Positions 49,651 through 56,502 of a DNA stretch of 64,000 nt are shown piece after piece (position 1 is the first letter of the stretch; each line of letters starts with the position of its first letter). Position numbers and translations under genes: made by a program. The stretch is taken from the NCBI GenBank assembly GCA_041494805.1, contig JBGQBN010000004.1, forward strand, positions 1-64,000, written 5' to 3'. The notes beneath the pieces were generated by a model that was not told where the DNA came from, did not search any database, and worked only from the letters and a program-made list of their open reading frames with translations. The stretch is from JBGQBN01 sp041494805 (GTDB lineage Bacteria > Acidobacteriota > Terriglobia > Terriglobales > Acidobacteriaceae).

Positions 49651-50292
49651 ATGCCCGAATACCCACCGTATGTGAATGGCTACGGCGGCATTCCCAAACT
49701 CTTCGCCGAAATCAAGAGCGCATCCGTACCGCCAAAGTTTACGCAAGACTTCATGAGCACTGCCCTTGGACTGAAGTCGTCCAGCTATCGGGCCATGATT
49801 CCACTTTTGAAGAAGCTCGGGTTTGTTGATCAAGGGAATGTTCCGACGCAAGCGTACAGAGATTTCCGAGACGACACGAGGTCCGGCCAGATCATGGCAG
49901 AGAGAATGAAGGAGGCCTATGCACCGCTTTTTGCCGCCAACGAGTACGCATGGCGGCTCGACAGGAAGGATCTTCAAGCGAAACTCAAGAATGTTACCGG
50001 AGCCGGTGATGATGATTCCAACCTCTATGCGGTTGTAGGTACGTTCATGGAGCTTTCAAAGCTGGCGGATTTTGAGGGGGGGCCGGTGCGGAAGGGCGGC
50101 GAAGTGAGAACACCTGCTGGGCCTGGCGCCGAACCGGAGAACGGCGGAGGCAATTTTCAGCCGAAGCTGGCCGGAAGCGCACGGATAGGGTTGTCCTACA
50201 CCATCAATCTAAATCTGCCAGCGACAACGGAAATAGAGGTGTTCAACGCGATATTCAAGAGCCTTCGCGAGAATCTGCTGAGGGAAGAATGA
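49651..50292 (+). CDS. DUF5343-like protein, first gene of a putative defence cassette
   Basis: 213 residues, AAAGGAG seven bases before the ATG. The N-terminal 90 residues follow the DUF5343 pattern: tyrosine-rich start PEYPPYVNGYGGIPKLFAEIKS, GVPxkF-like SVPPKFTQDFMSTALGLKSS, and a winged-helix-like LLKKLGFVDQGNVPTQAYRDFRD. A Gly/Pro linker (about 140-165) leads to a C-terminal beta-type segment IGLSYTINLNLPATTEIEVFNAIFKSLRENL. DUF5343 may be a DNA/RNA-binding specificity or sensor module. The stop overlaps the next start (ATGA), so the two are made together. Confidence 0.7.
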   Translation: MPEYPPYVNGYGGIPKLFAEIKSASVPPKFTQDFMSTALGLKSSSYRAMIPLLKKLGFVDQGNVPTQAYRDFRDDTRSGQIMAERMKEAYAPLFAANEYAWRLDRKDLQAKLKNVTGAGDDDSNLYAVVGTFMELSKLADFEGGPVRKGGEVRTPAGPGAEPENGGGNFQPKLAGSARIGLSYTINLNLPATTEIEVFNAIFKSLRENLLREE

Positions 50293-50864
50293 GTATTACG
50301 GACGATCTGAAGTTGTTTGGCATCCATAACTTGATCTTGGAATCCGAACTCCAAAGGTTGGAGGAGTCGGGCATCCAAATCGAGCACACGAAAACGATAC
50401 AGAAAGCAGAAGTTATTGACGTCGAGCTATTCGAAAGCGACATTCTGCAAGAGGCGCGCAAGATGGCCGACTTTTACGCAATCTATTACTCCTTGGAAAA
50501 TTCGATTCGACGGCTGATCTCGGGACGGCTAGCTGAAAAGCATGGTGCTAACTGGTGGAAGGAGAAGGTTCCCGAGGGCGTGCAAAAGGCCGTCAAGGAG
50601 AAACAGCAGGACGAACGGGACACGGCAATGTCAATCCGTTCGGAAGATCCTTTGTCGTACACGAACTTCGGCGAACTGATCAGTGTCTTCGAGGCCAACT
50701 GGGATGACTTCTCCGACACGCTCCGCAGCAGGAAGGCAATGCAATTGATCCTATCCCAGTTCAACAAAATTAGAAATGTGGTCGCCCACAGTTCTGAGCT
50801 GAATGAGGACGAGATCACCCGTTTCAAGCTCTTGGTTAAGGACTGGTTTCGCATTCAGAGCTGA
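50289..50864 (+). CDS. Swt1-type HEPN domain protein, candidate RNase effector
   Basis: 191 residues. The C-terminal part is a HEPN domain of the Swt1 group: FYAIYYSLENSIRRLISGRL, NWWKEKVPEGVQ, and the R-x4-H active-site motif in NKIRNVVAHSSELN. HEPN proteins with this motif cleave RNA in many toxin and antiphage systems. The N-terminal 60 residues are helical and acidic. Coupled by 4-base overlap to the DUF5343 gene and followed after 49 bases by the large NDT-like gene. I infer a toxin or effector role. Confidence 0.8.
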   Translation: MSITDDLKLFGIHNLILESELQRLEESGIQIEHTKTIQKAEVIDVELFESDILQEARKMADFYAIYYSLENSIRRLISGRLAEKHGANWWKEKVPEGVQKAVKEKQQDERDTAMSIRSEDPLSYTNFGELISVFEANWDDFSDTLRSRKAMQLILSQFNKIRNVVAHSSELNEDEITRFKLLVKDWFRIQS

Positions 50865-50913
50865 TTGGACGTAAACGCCGGCCGGAATGATGGTGAGGGT
50901 TGGGGGAGGTGTT

Positions 50914-52071
50914 ATGCGAGAGAAGCTCCGCATCGTCCTATGCACTGGAATAGATAAAGGGATAAAGCTAGAGGTTCTACGCAGGGCGCAAGAAGCAGCC
51001 CCTCGCTTTCTCGATGGCGCTCGCATTCACGTTTACGACTTCTGGGAAACTCTGCAGAAAGTAGCCCGCGAATCCGGGTGCCTTGGAAAACGCGAGACGA
51101 TCACAGCCCTGCCTCCCGGAAAGCTAATGCCATTGAGAAAGAATGCCTGTTTCGAAATTGCGGACACGTTTGCCCACGAGATAGCTGAGGTCCCCGATCT
51201 CTCCAAGCATGTCGCTATTGTGGTCACACGGACCATCGCGCCCGGCAAGAGTGAATTTATCACCACTCTTGATGACACCCATGCGGTCTTCGATGCAGAG
51301 GCGTGTTTCAACATCATCGATAACGTAGTACAGATGCAAACCAGATTGTTAGCAGACCCTGTCTGGCAGCATCATGCCTCCAAGCTTCAGAATGTTCTGG
51401 AACTCCGTCAGCAGGAGTTGGGTAACTCGGAACGTTGGTGCGAATCCTCAATAGGGATAGATCGTCATTTCCTAGTGGCTGCTGGTGAGCCTCCCGAGAC
51501 AATTCTTGGACTCCTGTTCCCATCAGTAGCGGAGCCGCTAAGAAGGCGGCGCGTTTACCTGAGTTTCCCAATAACTCATGCGACAGAGCAAATCAGGCAA
51601 AAAAAAGAGGAATTTCTGTCTCGGCTTCGTGGTCAGTGGGTTGTTTTTGACCCTTTTAGCATAACTGAATACGACCGTGCCTTTGGCGAGTACAAGTCAG
51701 CCACTGAGACTGACCATGTATCCAGACAGCAGTGGTTGGAAAGACTCGGCCCGGTTACAGTTGCAAATGACTATAGATTGGTCAGCCAGAGTGACGGGAT
51801 TGTTGTGTTTTACCCATCGGTGCAGGTGCGAGTGCAGAAAAACCAGAATGAATGGGTTGAGGACGAAAAGAAAATTTTGTCCGCAGGCGTAATAGCTGAA
51901 ATGATCCATGCGAAGAACGAACAGCGCGACGTACAGGCTCTTTGGCTATCGGATCAGTTGCCAAGTCCTTTCTTTTCGTATTATTGTGATAAGCCGATTT
52001 TCAGAACTGAGGCTGAGTTCTTTGAGCATTTAAGCGGCGCTAGCGGTTCGAAGAGCATTCAGAGCATCTAG
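50914..52071 (+). CDS. large protein with nucleoside-2-deoxyribosyltransferase-like C-terminal domain
   Basis: 385 residues from the ATG at 50914, four bases after GGGGGAGG. N-terminal half: RIVLCTGIDKGIKLEVLRRA resembles the P-loop region of adenylate-kinase-like proteins, but the loop is degenerate (GIDKGIK-L, no Ser/Thr after Lys). C-terminal half from residue 213: RVYLSFPITHATEQ, SQSDGIVVFYPS and SAGVIAEMIHAKNEQ (Glu329), arranged like NDT/TIR-related enzymes that cleave N-glycosidic bonds and use a Glu. It may attack nucleotides or NAD, or sense them. Third gene of the cassette; the C-terminal codons overlap the convergent gene at 52030. Confidence 0.65.
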   Translation: MREKLRIVLCTGIDKGIKLEVLRRAQEAAPRFLDGARIHVYDFWETLQKVARESGCLGKRETITALPPGKLMPLRKNACFEIADTFAHEIAEVPDLSKHVAIVVTRTIAPGKSEFITTLDDTHAVFDAEACFNIIDNVVQMQTRLLADPVWQHHASKLQNVLELRQQELGNSERWCESSIGIDRHFLVAAGEPPETILGLLFPSVAEPLRRRRVYLSFPITHATEQIRQKKEEFLSRLRGQWVVFDPFSITEYDRAFGEYKSATETDHVSRQQWLERLGPVTVANDYRLVSQSDGIVVFYPSVQVRVQKNQNEWVEDEKKILSAGVIAEMIHAKNEQRDVQALWLSDQLPSPFFSYYCDKPIFRTEAEFFEHLSGASGSKSIQSI

Positions 52072-52341
52072 GACAATTCGGCTAAACTCCAATTCCTTCT
52101 GAACTCCCCGACTCCAGATTTTCAATACAACTGTGTCGTCGCGCTCATGAACCACGCTTCCGACGAGATAGGCACTCAGTTCCTCGGACGCTTCCTGATG
52201 GTCGATGACTAAGTCGTTTCTCGAGACCCAGACCAGCGCCCTTCGATTCGGGGCTACACGGACAAGGGCTGGAGCAAAAGTATTCTCCCAAAGAACCCTT
52301 GCAGATACGCCGCATGGGATACGGATCGTGGTTTCCCCCAT
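52030..52341 (-). CDS. hypothetical protein convergent with the cassette
   Basis: 103 residues from the ATG at 52339-52341, eight bases after GGAGG; an upstream GTG/TTG extension lacks a ribosome site. Beta-rich (ALVWVSRNDLVID, VVLKIWSRGVQKELEF) with a helical end. Not recognised. Its last 14 codons overlap the end of the NDT-like gene on the other strand, which could couple the two by antisense transcription. Confidence 0.5.
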   Translation of the reverse strand: MGETTIRIPCGVSARVLWENTFAPALVRVAPNRRALVWVSRNDLVIDHQEASEELSAYLVGSVVHERDDTVVLKIWSRGVQKELEFSRIVLDALNALRTASAA

Positions 52342-52470
52342 CGTTAAGCCTCCGTCAAATTGAGACCTTAACAACCAAGGCTCGGCATGTCAATCTATGT
52401 TTGCCCGCAGAGAACGAAGAGTAATCCGGTGAAAAACCGGGGACCGACGGGACGTTCTCCGGGATGAGAT

Positions 52471-52666
52471 GTCAGACTCCGTCGAGAAAAACAGCGTTGG
52501 ACTTTGATGCCACCAGGCGCAGGGCCTTCAGGGCGCGATAGTCCTCGGAGTCATACAGCAGCGGGCACGAGCGGGGACGCTCGCGCCTACATTGGGCGGG
52601 GAGGTATGGTGGGAGAACCCCCGCCCTGTCTCTCCAAAAGACGGAGAGACAAGGACGGGGCACCCG
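52471..52666 (-). pseudogene. DUF1330 gene fragment joined to REP-like sequence (copy 3)
   Basis: Minus-strand reading gives YDSEDYRALKALRLVASKSN and AVFLDGV, the C-terminus of the intact DUF1330 gene at 54685-54975. Upstream the coding similarity stops at an ACGAGCGGGGACGCTCGCGCC element, then a CCCCGCCCTGTCTCT... ...GACGGGGC palindrome. Truncated relic. Confidence 0.75.
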
Positions 52667-52697
52667 GCTCTAGAAGCTGCTGTTGGCTTTGCCGTCT

Positions 52698-52756
52698 GTC
52701 ATCCTGAGCGGAGTGACTGCGTCGCAACGCGAAGCAGTCACGCAGTCGAAGGACCC
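52698..52756. repeat. dispersed palindromic element, GTCATCCTGAGCGGAG type
   Basis: GTCATCCTGAGCGGA, inner stem GTGACTGC/GCAGTCAC, then GCAGTCGAAGGACCCC. A second copy lies in inverse orientation at 52861-52915 with a different inner stem. MITE/REP-like. Confidence 0.75.
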
Positions 52757-52860
52757 CATACGCTATCAACAAGCATGAACCCGTAAAGGAATTCTCACGA
52801 TGCTGGAGTGGGTCAAGAGAATTCCCTGAGGAGCCGCTGCTAATTTCGGCAGATATGGGC

Positions 52861-52915
52861 TCCTTCGACTGCGTTGTCGTTCGCTTCGCCGAACGACAAC
52901 TCCGCTCAGGATGAC
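52861..52915. repeat. dispersed palindromic element, inverse copy
   Basis: TCCTTCGACTGCG, inner stem GTTGTCGTTCG/CGAACGACAAC (11 bp), TCCGCTCAGGATGAC. It has the same outer ends as 52698-52756 but a wholly different inner stem. The remaining sequence 52757-53071 shows no gene. Confidence 0.75.
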
Positions 52916-53071
52916 AACGCACCTGCATCGCGGTGGCCGGGACGCTCTCGAGGGCTGCTTATTTCACTCTAAGCTATTGAATTGATTAAGAAAAATAGTT
53001 AGTGCATTTGGGGTTCTTTTCTGGGGTGGAAGCTGCTAGTCTAAAATTAGCAAATAACTAAATATCCAAAG

Positions 53072-53096
53072 AGGCGCAGCCCAAAAAGCTGCGCCT
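53072..53096 (+). terminator. hairpin terminator-like element
   Basis: AGGCGCAGC-ccaaaaa-GCTGCGCCT followed by TTGTCG. No gene ends just before it on the plus strand, so it may close a short unannotated transcript or be a relic. Confidence 0.5.
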
Positions 53097-53180
53097 TTGT
53101 CGTCGTGGGCGAAATATTTGCAGATTTCCGGGTGGGGGAAGCTGCCTGGAATGGAGTGACAAGGAGTCGTTGGGGCAGAC

Positions 53181-53705
53181 ATGGGTGATGAGTCGGGGCG
53201 TCGGCGGAAGACTTCAAAGCAGCTGGGATTGAGGCGGCGGTTCGGGGAAACATCTAGTAAAGGAATTACGGAAAGAGCGTTTCAGACGCGAAAGCGCTGG
53301 GGCGAGCTTTCGGAACTGGCGTTTGTTTACAAGGCGGCCAGCGTGGGGTTTGGAGTGGCGAAACCTTACGGGGACAGCGAGCGGTATGACTTCATCCTGG
53401 ATTCGGGAGAGCGGTTGTGGCGGGTGCAGGTGAAGTCGGCGTATCGCGGGAGTGAGGAGGGTGGGTACTCGTTTCACGCGCATGGGAATGCGCATGACGA
53501 GGTGTATAGCGCGGAGGAAATCGATGTCCTGGTAGCGTATGTGGTGCCGGAGGATGCCTGGTACGTGGTCCCGGTGGAAGTCTTCCAGACGATCAAGAGT
53601 ATGAAACTTTTTCCGGCTAGCCGGCGGCGGAGGTCGCGGTTTGAGAAGTATCGGGAGGCTTGGGGGTGGATGAAGCCTGGGAGGGTAGGACGGAAAAAAC
53701 GGTGA
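53181..53705 (+). CDS. PD-(D/E)XK endonuclease-like protein
   Basis: 174 residues. After a basic N-terminus comes GELSELAFVYKAASVGFGVAKPYGDSERYDFILDSG-type sequence (helix, then Asp in the SERYDFIL strand) and LWRVQVKSAYRG, in which Q-x-K is the second half of the nuclease motif. It is the fold of the 'group I intron/PDDEXK_5' endonuclease family. Ends in a basic tail. Alone, without methylase or intron, in the duplicated-fragment region; possibly a homing or degradation enzyme of a mobile element. Confidence 0.8.
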   Translation: MGDESGRRRKTSKQLGLRRRFGETSSKGITERAFQTRKRWGELSELAFVYKAASVGFGVAKPYGDSERYDFILDSGERLWRVQVKSAYRGSEEGGYSFHAHGNAHDEVYSAEEIDVLVAYVVPEDAWYVVPVEVFQTIKSMKLFPASRRRRSRFEKYREAWGWMKPGRVGRKKR

Positions 53706-53734
53706 CGGGCGGGACGTTATCCGGCGGTGAGAGC

Positions 53735-53953
53735 TCAGAGTCCGTCGAGAAAGACGGCGTTGGACTTTGATGCGGCCAGGCGCAGGGCTTTCAGAGCGCG
53801 ATAGTCCTCGGAGTCATACCAGCAGCGGGCACGAGCGAGGACGCTCGCGCCTACATTGGGGAATTGGATGAGTACGGGAAACGTGTGGCGCCATGCGCAT
53901 GAAACGAACAAAAATCCCCACCCTAGCGCAAAGAGCGCGCTAGGATGGGGCAC
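53735..53953 (-). pseudogene. DUF1330 gene, 5'-truncated copy with in-frame REP insertion (copy 2)
   Basis: The frame holds HTFPVLIQFPNVGASVLARA then RCWYDSEDYRALKALRLAASKSN and ends AVFLDGL. The intact protein reads TFPVLIQFPSLDQARRWYDSED, so SLDQARR has been replaced by NVGASVLARARC, encoded by a palindromic GAGCGAGGACGCTC element; the net change is +15 bases and the frame stays open. The N-terminal half is missing, replaced by another palindrome (CCCCACCCTAGCGC...GCGCTAGGATGGGGC, 53918-53951). Confidence 0.8.
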
Positions 53954-54018
53954 CCGGCACGAGCGGGGACGCTCGCGCCTACATCGTTTGGATGGGGCCG
54001 TCGCGCGGGCTAGCCTCG

Positions 54019-54324
54019 TTACTGGGCGTGCAGTTCCTGGAGCCCATGCTGACGGCGGACCTTGATCTTGCTTTCGTCTTTTCGGGCCTGGGCGAGATCG
54101 TAGGCAAGCTGCATCCGTAACCAGGTTTCGGGCGTGCTGCCGAATGCCTTCGAGAGTCGGATCGCCATCTGGGGGCTGATCCCCGACTTGCCGTGGATGA
54201 CGTTGTTGAGGGTTTGCCGGGTGACGCCGAGGACCTCCGCTGCCTCCGTGACGGAGAGGCCCAGGGGTTCAAGACACGCGGTTCGAATGCTGCGTCCGGG
54301 GTGCGGCGGGTTTTTCATCGGCAT
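54019..54324 (-). CDS. higA: HigA-family antitoxin
   Basis: 101 residues, GAGGAG six bases before the ATG. Xre-type HTH: LSVTEAAEVLGVTRQTLNNV and HGKSGISPQMAIRLSKAFG, then WLRMQLAYDLAQAR, all typical of HigA. It follows the toxin gene, as usual for higBA, and should repress the shared promoter and neutralise HigB. Confidence 0.95.
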   Translation of the reverse strand: MPMKNPPHPGRSIRTACLEPLGLSVTEAAEVLGVTRQTLNNVIHGKSGISPQMAIRLSKAFGSTPETWLRMQLAYDLAQARKDESKIKVRRQHGLQELHAQ

Positions 54325-54346
54325 GTTTTGCTCCTCGCTCAGTGGC

Positions 54347-54625
54347 CTAGTGGTAATCGGTTAGTTCAACGTCAAACGCATCCGCGCCTTCAAAGCGGAA
54401 GATAATACGCCAGTTCGCCCGCACCGTGACCGACCAGAAACCTTTCAGGCCGCCTTTCAATGGGTGCAGGCGATAACCGGGAAGGTTCATGGCTTGCGGC
54501 GTCTCAGCTTCGTCGAGCCGGGCGAGAATGTCTTCGACAGTGTCGCGCAAGTCCGGACGTATCCCGCTACGGTCTCCGCGCTCATAAAGCCGTTTGAGGC
54601 CGCGATGCTTGAAGCTCCTAATCAT
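54347..54625 (-). CDS. higB: HigB/RelE-type mRNA interferase toxin
   Basis: 92 residues from the ATG at 54623-54625 (MIRSFKHRGLKRLYERGD, the family start); a longer frame runs through the promoter. RLHPLKGGLKGFWSVTVRANWRIIFRFEGADAFDVELTDYH is the conserved RelE-fold core with the catalytic Arg/His/Tyr positions. Cleaves mRNA on the ribosome. First gene of the pair. Confidence 0.95.
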   Translation of the reverse strand: MIRSFKHRGLKRLYERGDRSGIRPDLRDTVEDILARLDEAETPQAMNLPGYRLHPLKGGLKGFWSVTVRANWRIIFRFEGADAFDVELTDYH

Positions 54626-54639
54626 CAGGGCACACGAGG

Positions 54640-54668
54640 AGTGTAAAGTGTACGTTGTCACTTGTCAA
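54640..54668 (-). promoter_or_regulatory. higBA promoter
   Basis: TTGACA (54668-54663), 17 bases, TACACT (54645-54640), reading to the minus strand. GTACAC/TTTACAC repeats between and on the -10 could be the HigA operator. Confidence 0.75.
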
Positions 54669-54684
54669 GGTCCGCGGTGAGATG

Positions 54685-54975
54685 TCAGAGTCCGTCGAGA
54701 AAGACGGCGTTGGACTTTGATGCGGCCAGGCGCAGGGCCTTCAGGGCGCGATAGTCCTCGGAGTCATACCAGCGGCGGGCTTGGTCCAGGCTGGGGAATT
54801 GGATGAGTACGGGAAACGTGGGGCGCCATGCGCCCTCGACCACGCCGGCCAGGGCGCCAGCGACCAGATAGCGGCCTCCGAACTTTTCGACTACCGGACG
54901 GACGCGCTTTTTGTAGTCGTCCAGCTTGGCGGGATCGGTGACTTCCAGAACGTCGATCAGAAAGTAGGCTGGCAT
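54685..54975 (-). CDS. DUF1330 family protein
   Basis: 96 residues from the ATG at 54973-54975 (AAAGGA upstream). Ferredoxin-like dimeric alpha/beta barrel fold: MPAYFLIDVLEVTDPAKLDD, YLVAGA, FPVLIQFPSLDQARRWYDSEDY, LRLAASKSNAVFLDG. Intact copy; two truncated relatives of its 3' part lie 1.0 and 2.2 kb away on the same strand. Enzymatic role unknown for the family. Confidence 0.88.
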   Translation of the reverse strand: MPAYFLIDVLEVTDPAKLDDYKKRVRPVVEKFGGRYLVAGALAGVVEGAWRPTFPVLIQFPSLDQARRWYDSEDYRALKALRLAASKSNAVFLDGL

Positions 54976-55223
54976 GGGGGAGTCCTTTCCTGACGGCGAA
55001 GGGAGAATATAGCATTTGGCCGCCTCCCGAATTTCCTTGACTTTACTCATCGCTATACCTGATAAAAGATATATAACTCAATTAAGATGTTCCTGCACGC
55101 TCCCAAGTCGTTCAATCTAAAGATTTTGCCTCTAACTTCTTATTCCTCAAAGATTTTGATCATATTCTCCCGCCAACTCTCTGATTCCACAAGACCAGAG
55201 GGGGAGGGGGTGGAGCATTCATC

Positions 55224-55730
55224 ATGGATTACTTGCCTCAAGTTCCTCGTTGTCAGCACATCAAAGTTAACGGTACCCAGTGTGGCTCTCCGGCGCTGAG
55301 ACGCAATCGCTTCTGCTTTTTCCATAAGCGCTGGCACGAACAGCGCATCGCCCTCAACTCCGCCCGTGCCCGGCGCGTCCGCGCCTCGCTCGATCTTCCC
55401 GTTCTCGAGGATGCCAACTCCGTCCAGGTCGGCCTCATGCAGGTCATACGCCTCCTCACCAGCGGTCAGATGGACACCAAAACCGCCGGCCTCCTCCTCT
55501 ACGCCCTGCAAACCGCGTCCTTCAATCTCCGCCATACCAACTTCGAACCATGCCACGCCACCCGCATCGTCATCGACCCACGCCGCGTCGACGAAACTCC
55601 TCTCGGCGGCGACCTCTGGAGCGAAGAAGATTTCCCCGAGCAGGAAAATGAAGAAGAAGTGAAAGACAACGGCCACAGCCACGGTCTCTTGGTACAGCGG
55701 GAACAATCCCGGGAACAATCCAATGACTAG
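55224..55730 (+). CDS. hypothetical protein with N-terminal Cys/His cluster
   Basis: 168 residues. Cys10, Cys20, Cys31 and His34 (RCQHIKVNGTQCGSPALRRNRFCFFH) form a probable small zinc site, a pattern seen in many Terriglobia-type hypothetical proteins. It is followed by a basic helix and SVQVGLMQVIRLLTSGQMDTKTAGLLLYALQTAS without interruption, then an acidic tail. Possibly a small nucleic-acid-binding regulator. No partner gene. Confidence 0.6.
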   Translation: MDYLPQVPRCQHIKVNGTQCGSPALRRNRFCFFHKRWHEQRIALNSARARRVRASLDLPVLEDANSVQVGLMQVIRLLTSGQMDTKTAGLLLYALQTASFNLRHTNFEPCHATRIVIDPRRVDETPLGGDLWSEEDFPEQENEEEVKDNGHSHGLLVQREQSREQSND

Positions 55731-55781
55731 TTCCCCGCCAATGCTTGGTAGTGGTGCAGTTTGAACTGCTTATTCACAAAC

Positions 55782-55876
55782 TTGTCATTCCGAAGCGCGG
55801 CCTTATCGCGCGAGGAATCTGCTGTTTTGCGGGCAAGCGCAGATTCCTCGCCGATAAAACTGGCTCGGAATGACAA
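55782..55876. repeat. nested palindromic element, TTGTCATTCCGA type
   Basis: Outer arms TTGTCATTCCGA (55782-55793)/TCGGAATGACAA (55865-55876); inner arms GAGGAATCTGC (55812-55822)/GCAGATTCCTC (55839-55849). Perfect in both pairs. MITE-like dispersed repeat in front of the tRNA. Confidence 0.85.
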
Positions 55877-55967
55877 TATAGCAAGAATCCATTTCACCAA
55901 ATTGCTGCACTACCCAATGCGTATTCCGGCAACTATTCTCACTCTGAAGGTGGTAGAGTTTTCAGAC

Positions 55968-56044
55968 GGCCCCGTAGCTCAACTGGATAGAGCATCAGAC
56001 TTCGGATCTGAGGGTTGGGGGTTCGACTCCCTCCGGGGTCGCCA
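55968..56044 (+). tRNA. tRNA-Arg(TCG)
   Basis: Cloverleaf can be drawn completely: acceptor GGCCCCG/CGGGGTC, D arm GCTC...GAGC, anticodon stem TCAGA/TCTGA with loop CTTCGGA (anticodon TCG), variable loop GGGTT, T arm GGGGG-TTCGACT-CCCTC, discriminator G and encoded CCA. Reads CGA and related Arg codons. Confidence 0.96.
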
Positions 56045-56062
56045 TGGTTGTCAAAGGGAAGC

Positions 56063-56085
56063 GAGACGTAGCCGAGCTACGTCTC
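56063..56085. repeat. dispersed palindrome GAGACGTAGC-cga-GCTACGTCTC
   Basis: Perfect 10-bp arms, 18 bases after the tRNA. Third member of the family at 15737 and 22046; could also terminate the tRNA. The following 56086-56502 has no gene that I can support. Confidence 0.65.
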
Positions 56086-56502
56086 TACGGACGACGAGTT
56101 CATGTAGAATGCGTAGGTCTCTCCACAAGCAAAGCCCGCCACTTCGGGGGCCCTGGGCGGCGACGGCTGAAGCCGTGGCCTTCCCGAAAGGATGCGTTCA
56201 CAGTTGTCGTGAATATTGACTTAGTCTGTCACGAATCTTGACAGGCCGAGGCGCTTTCGGTAGTCTGCGGCTTGAGCATCTGTTTTTCGCTCATTGCCGC
56301 TCCCGTAGGGCTTCTGCCTTCGGAATAAGTCCTCCTCAGCGGAGAGCCTGGGCTCGTTGACTGCGCCCCCGCTCCCTATCGACTGTACAACTCGCGCCTT
56401 TCAGAGCATGAAACGACGCGGAGCCTGTCAGCTTCGGACAGCGACGCCGTTGTCTATGCGCTGCACGACGGCCGGCAGCGTCACACCATAGGAGCCTGGG
56501 GC

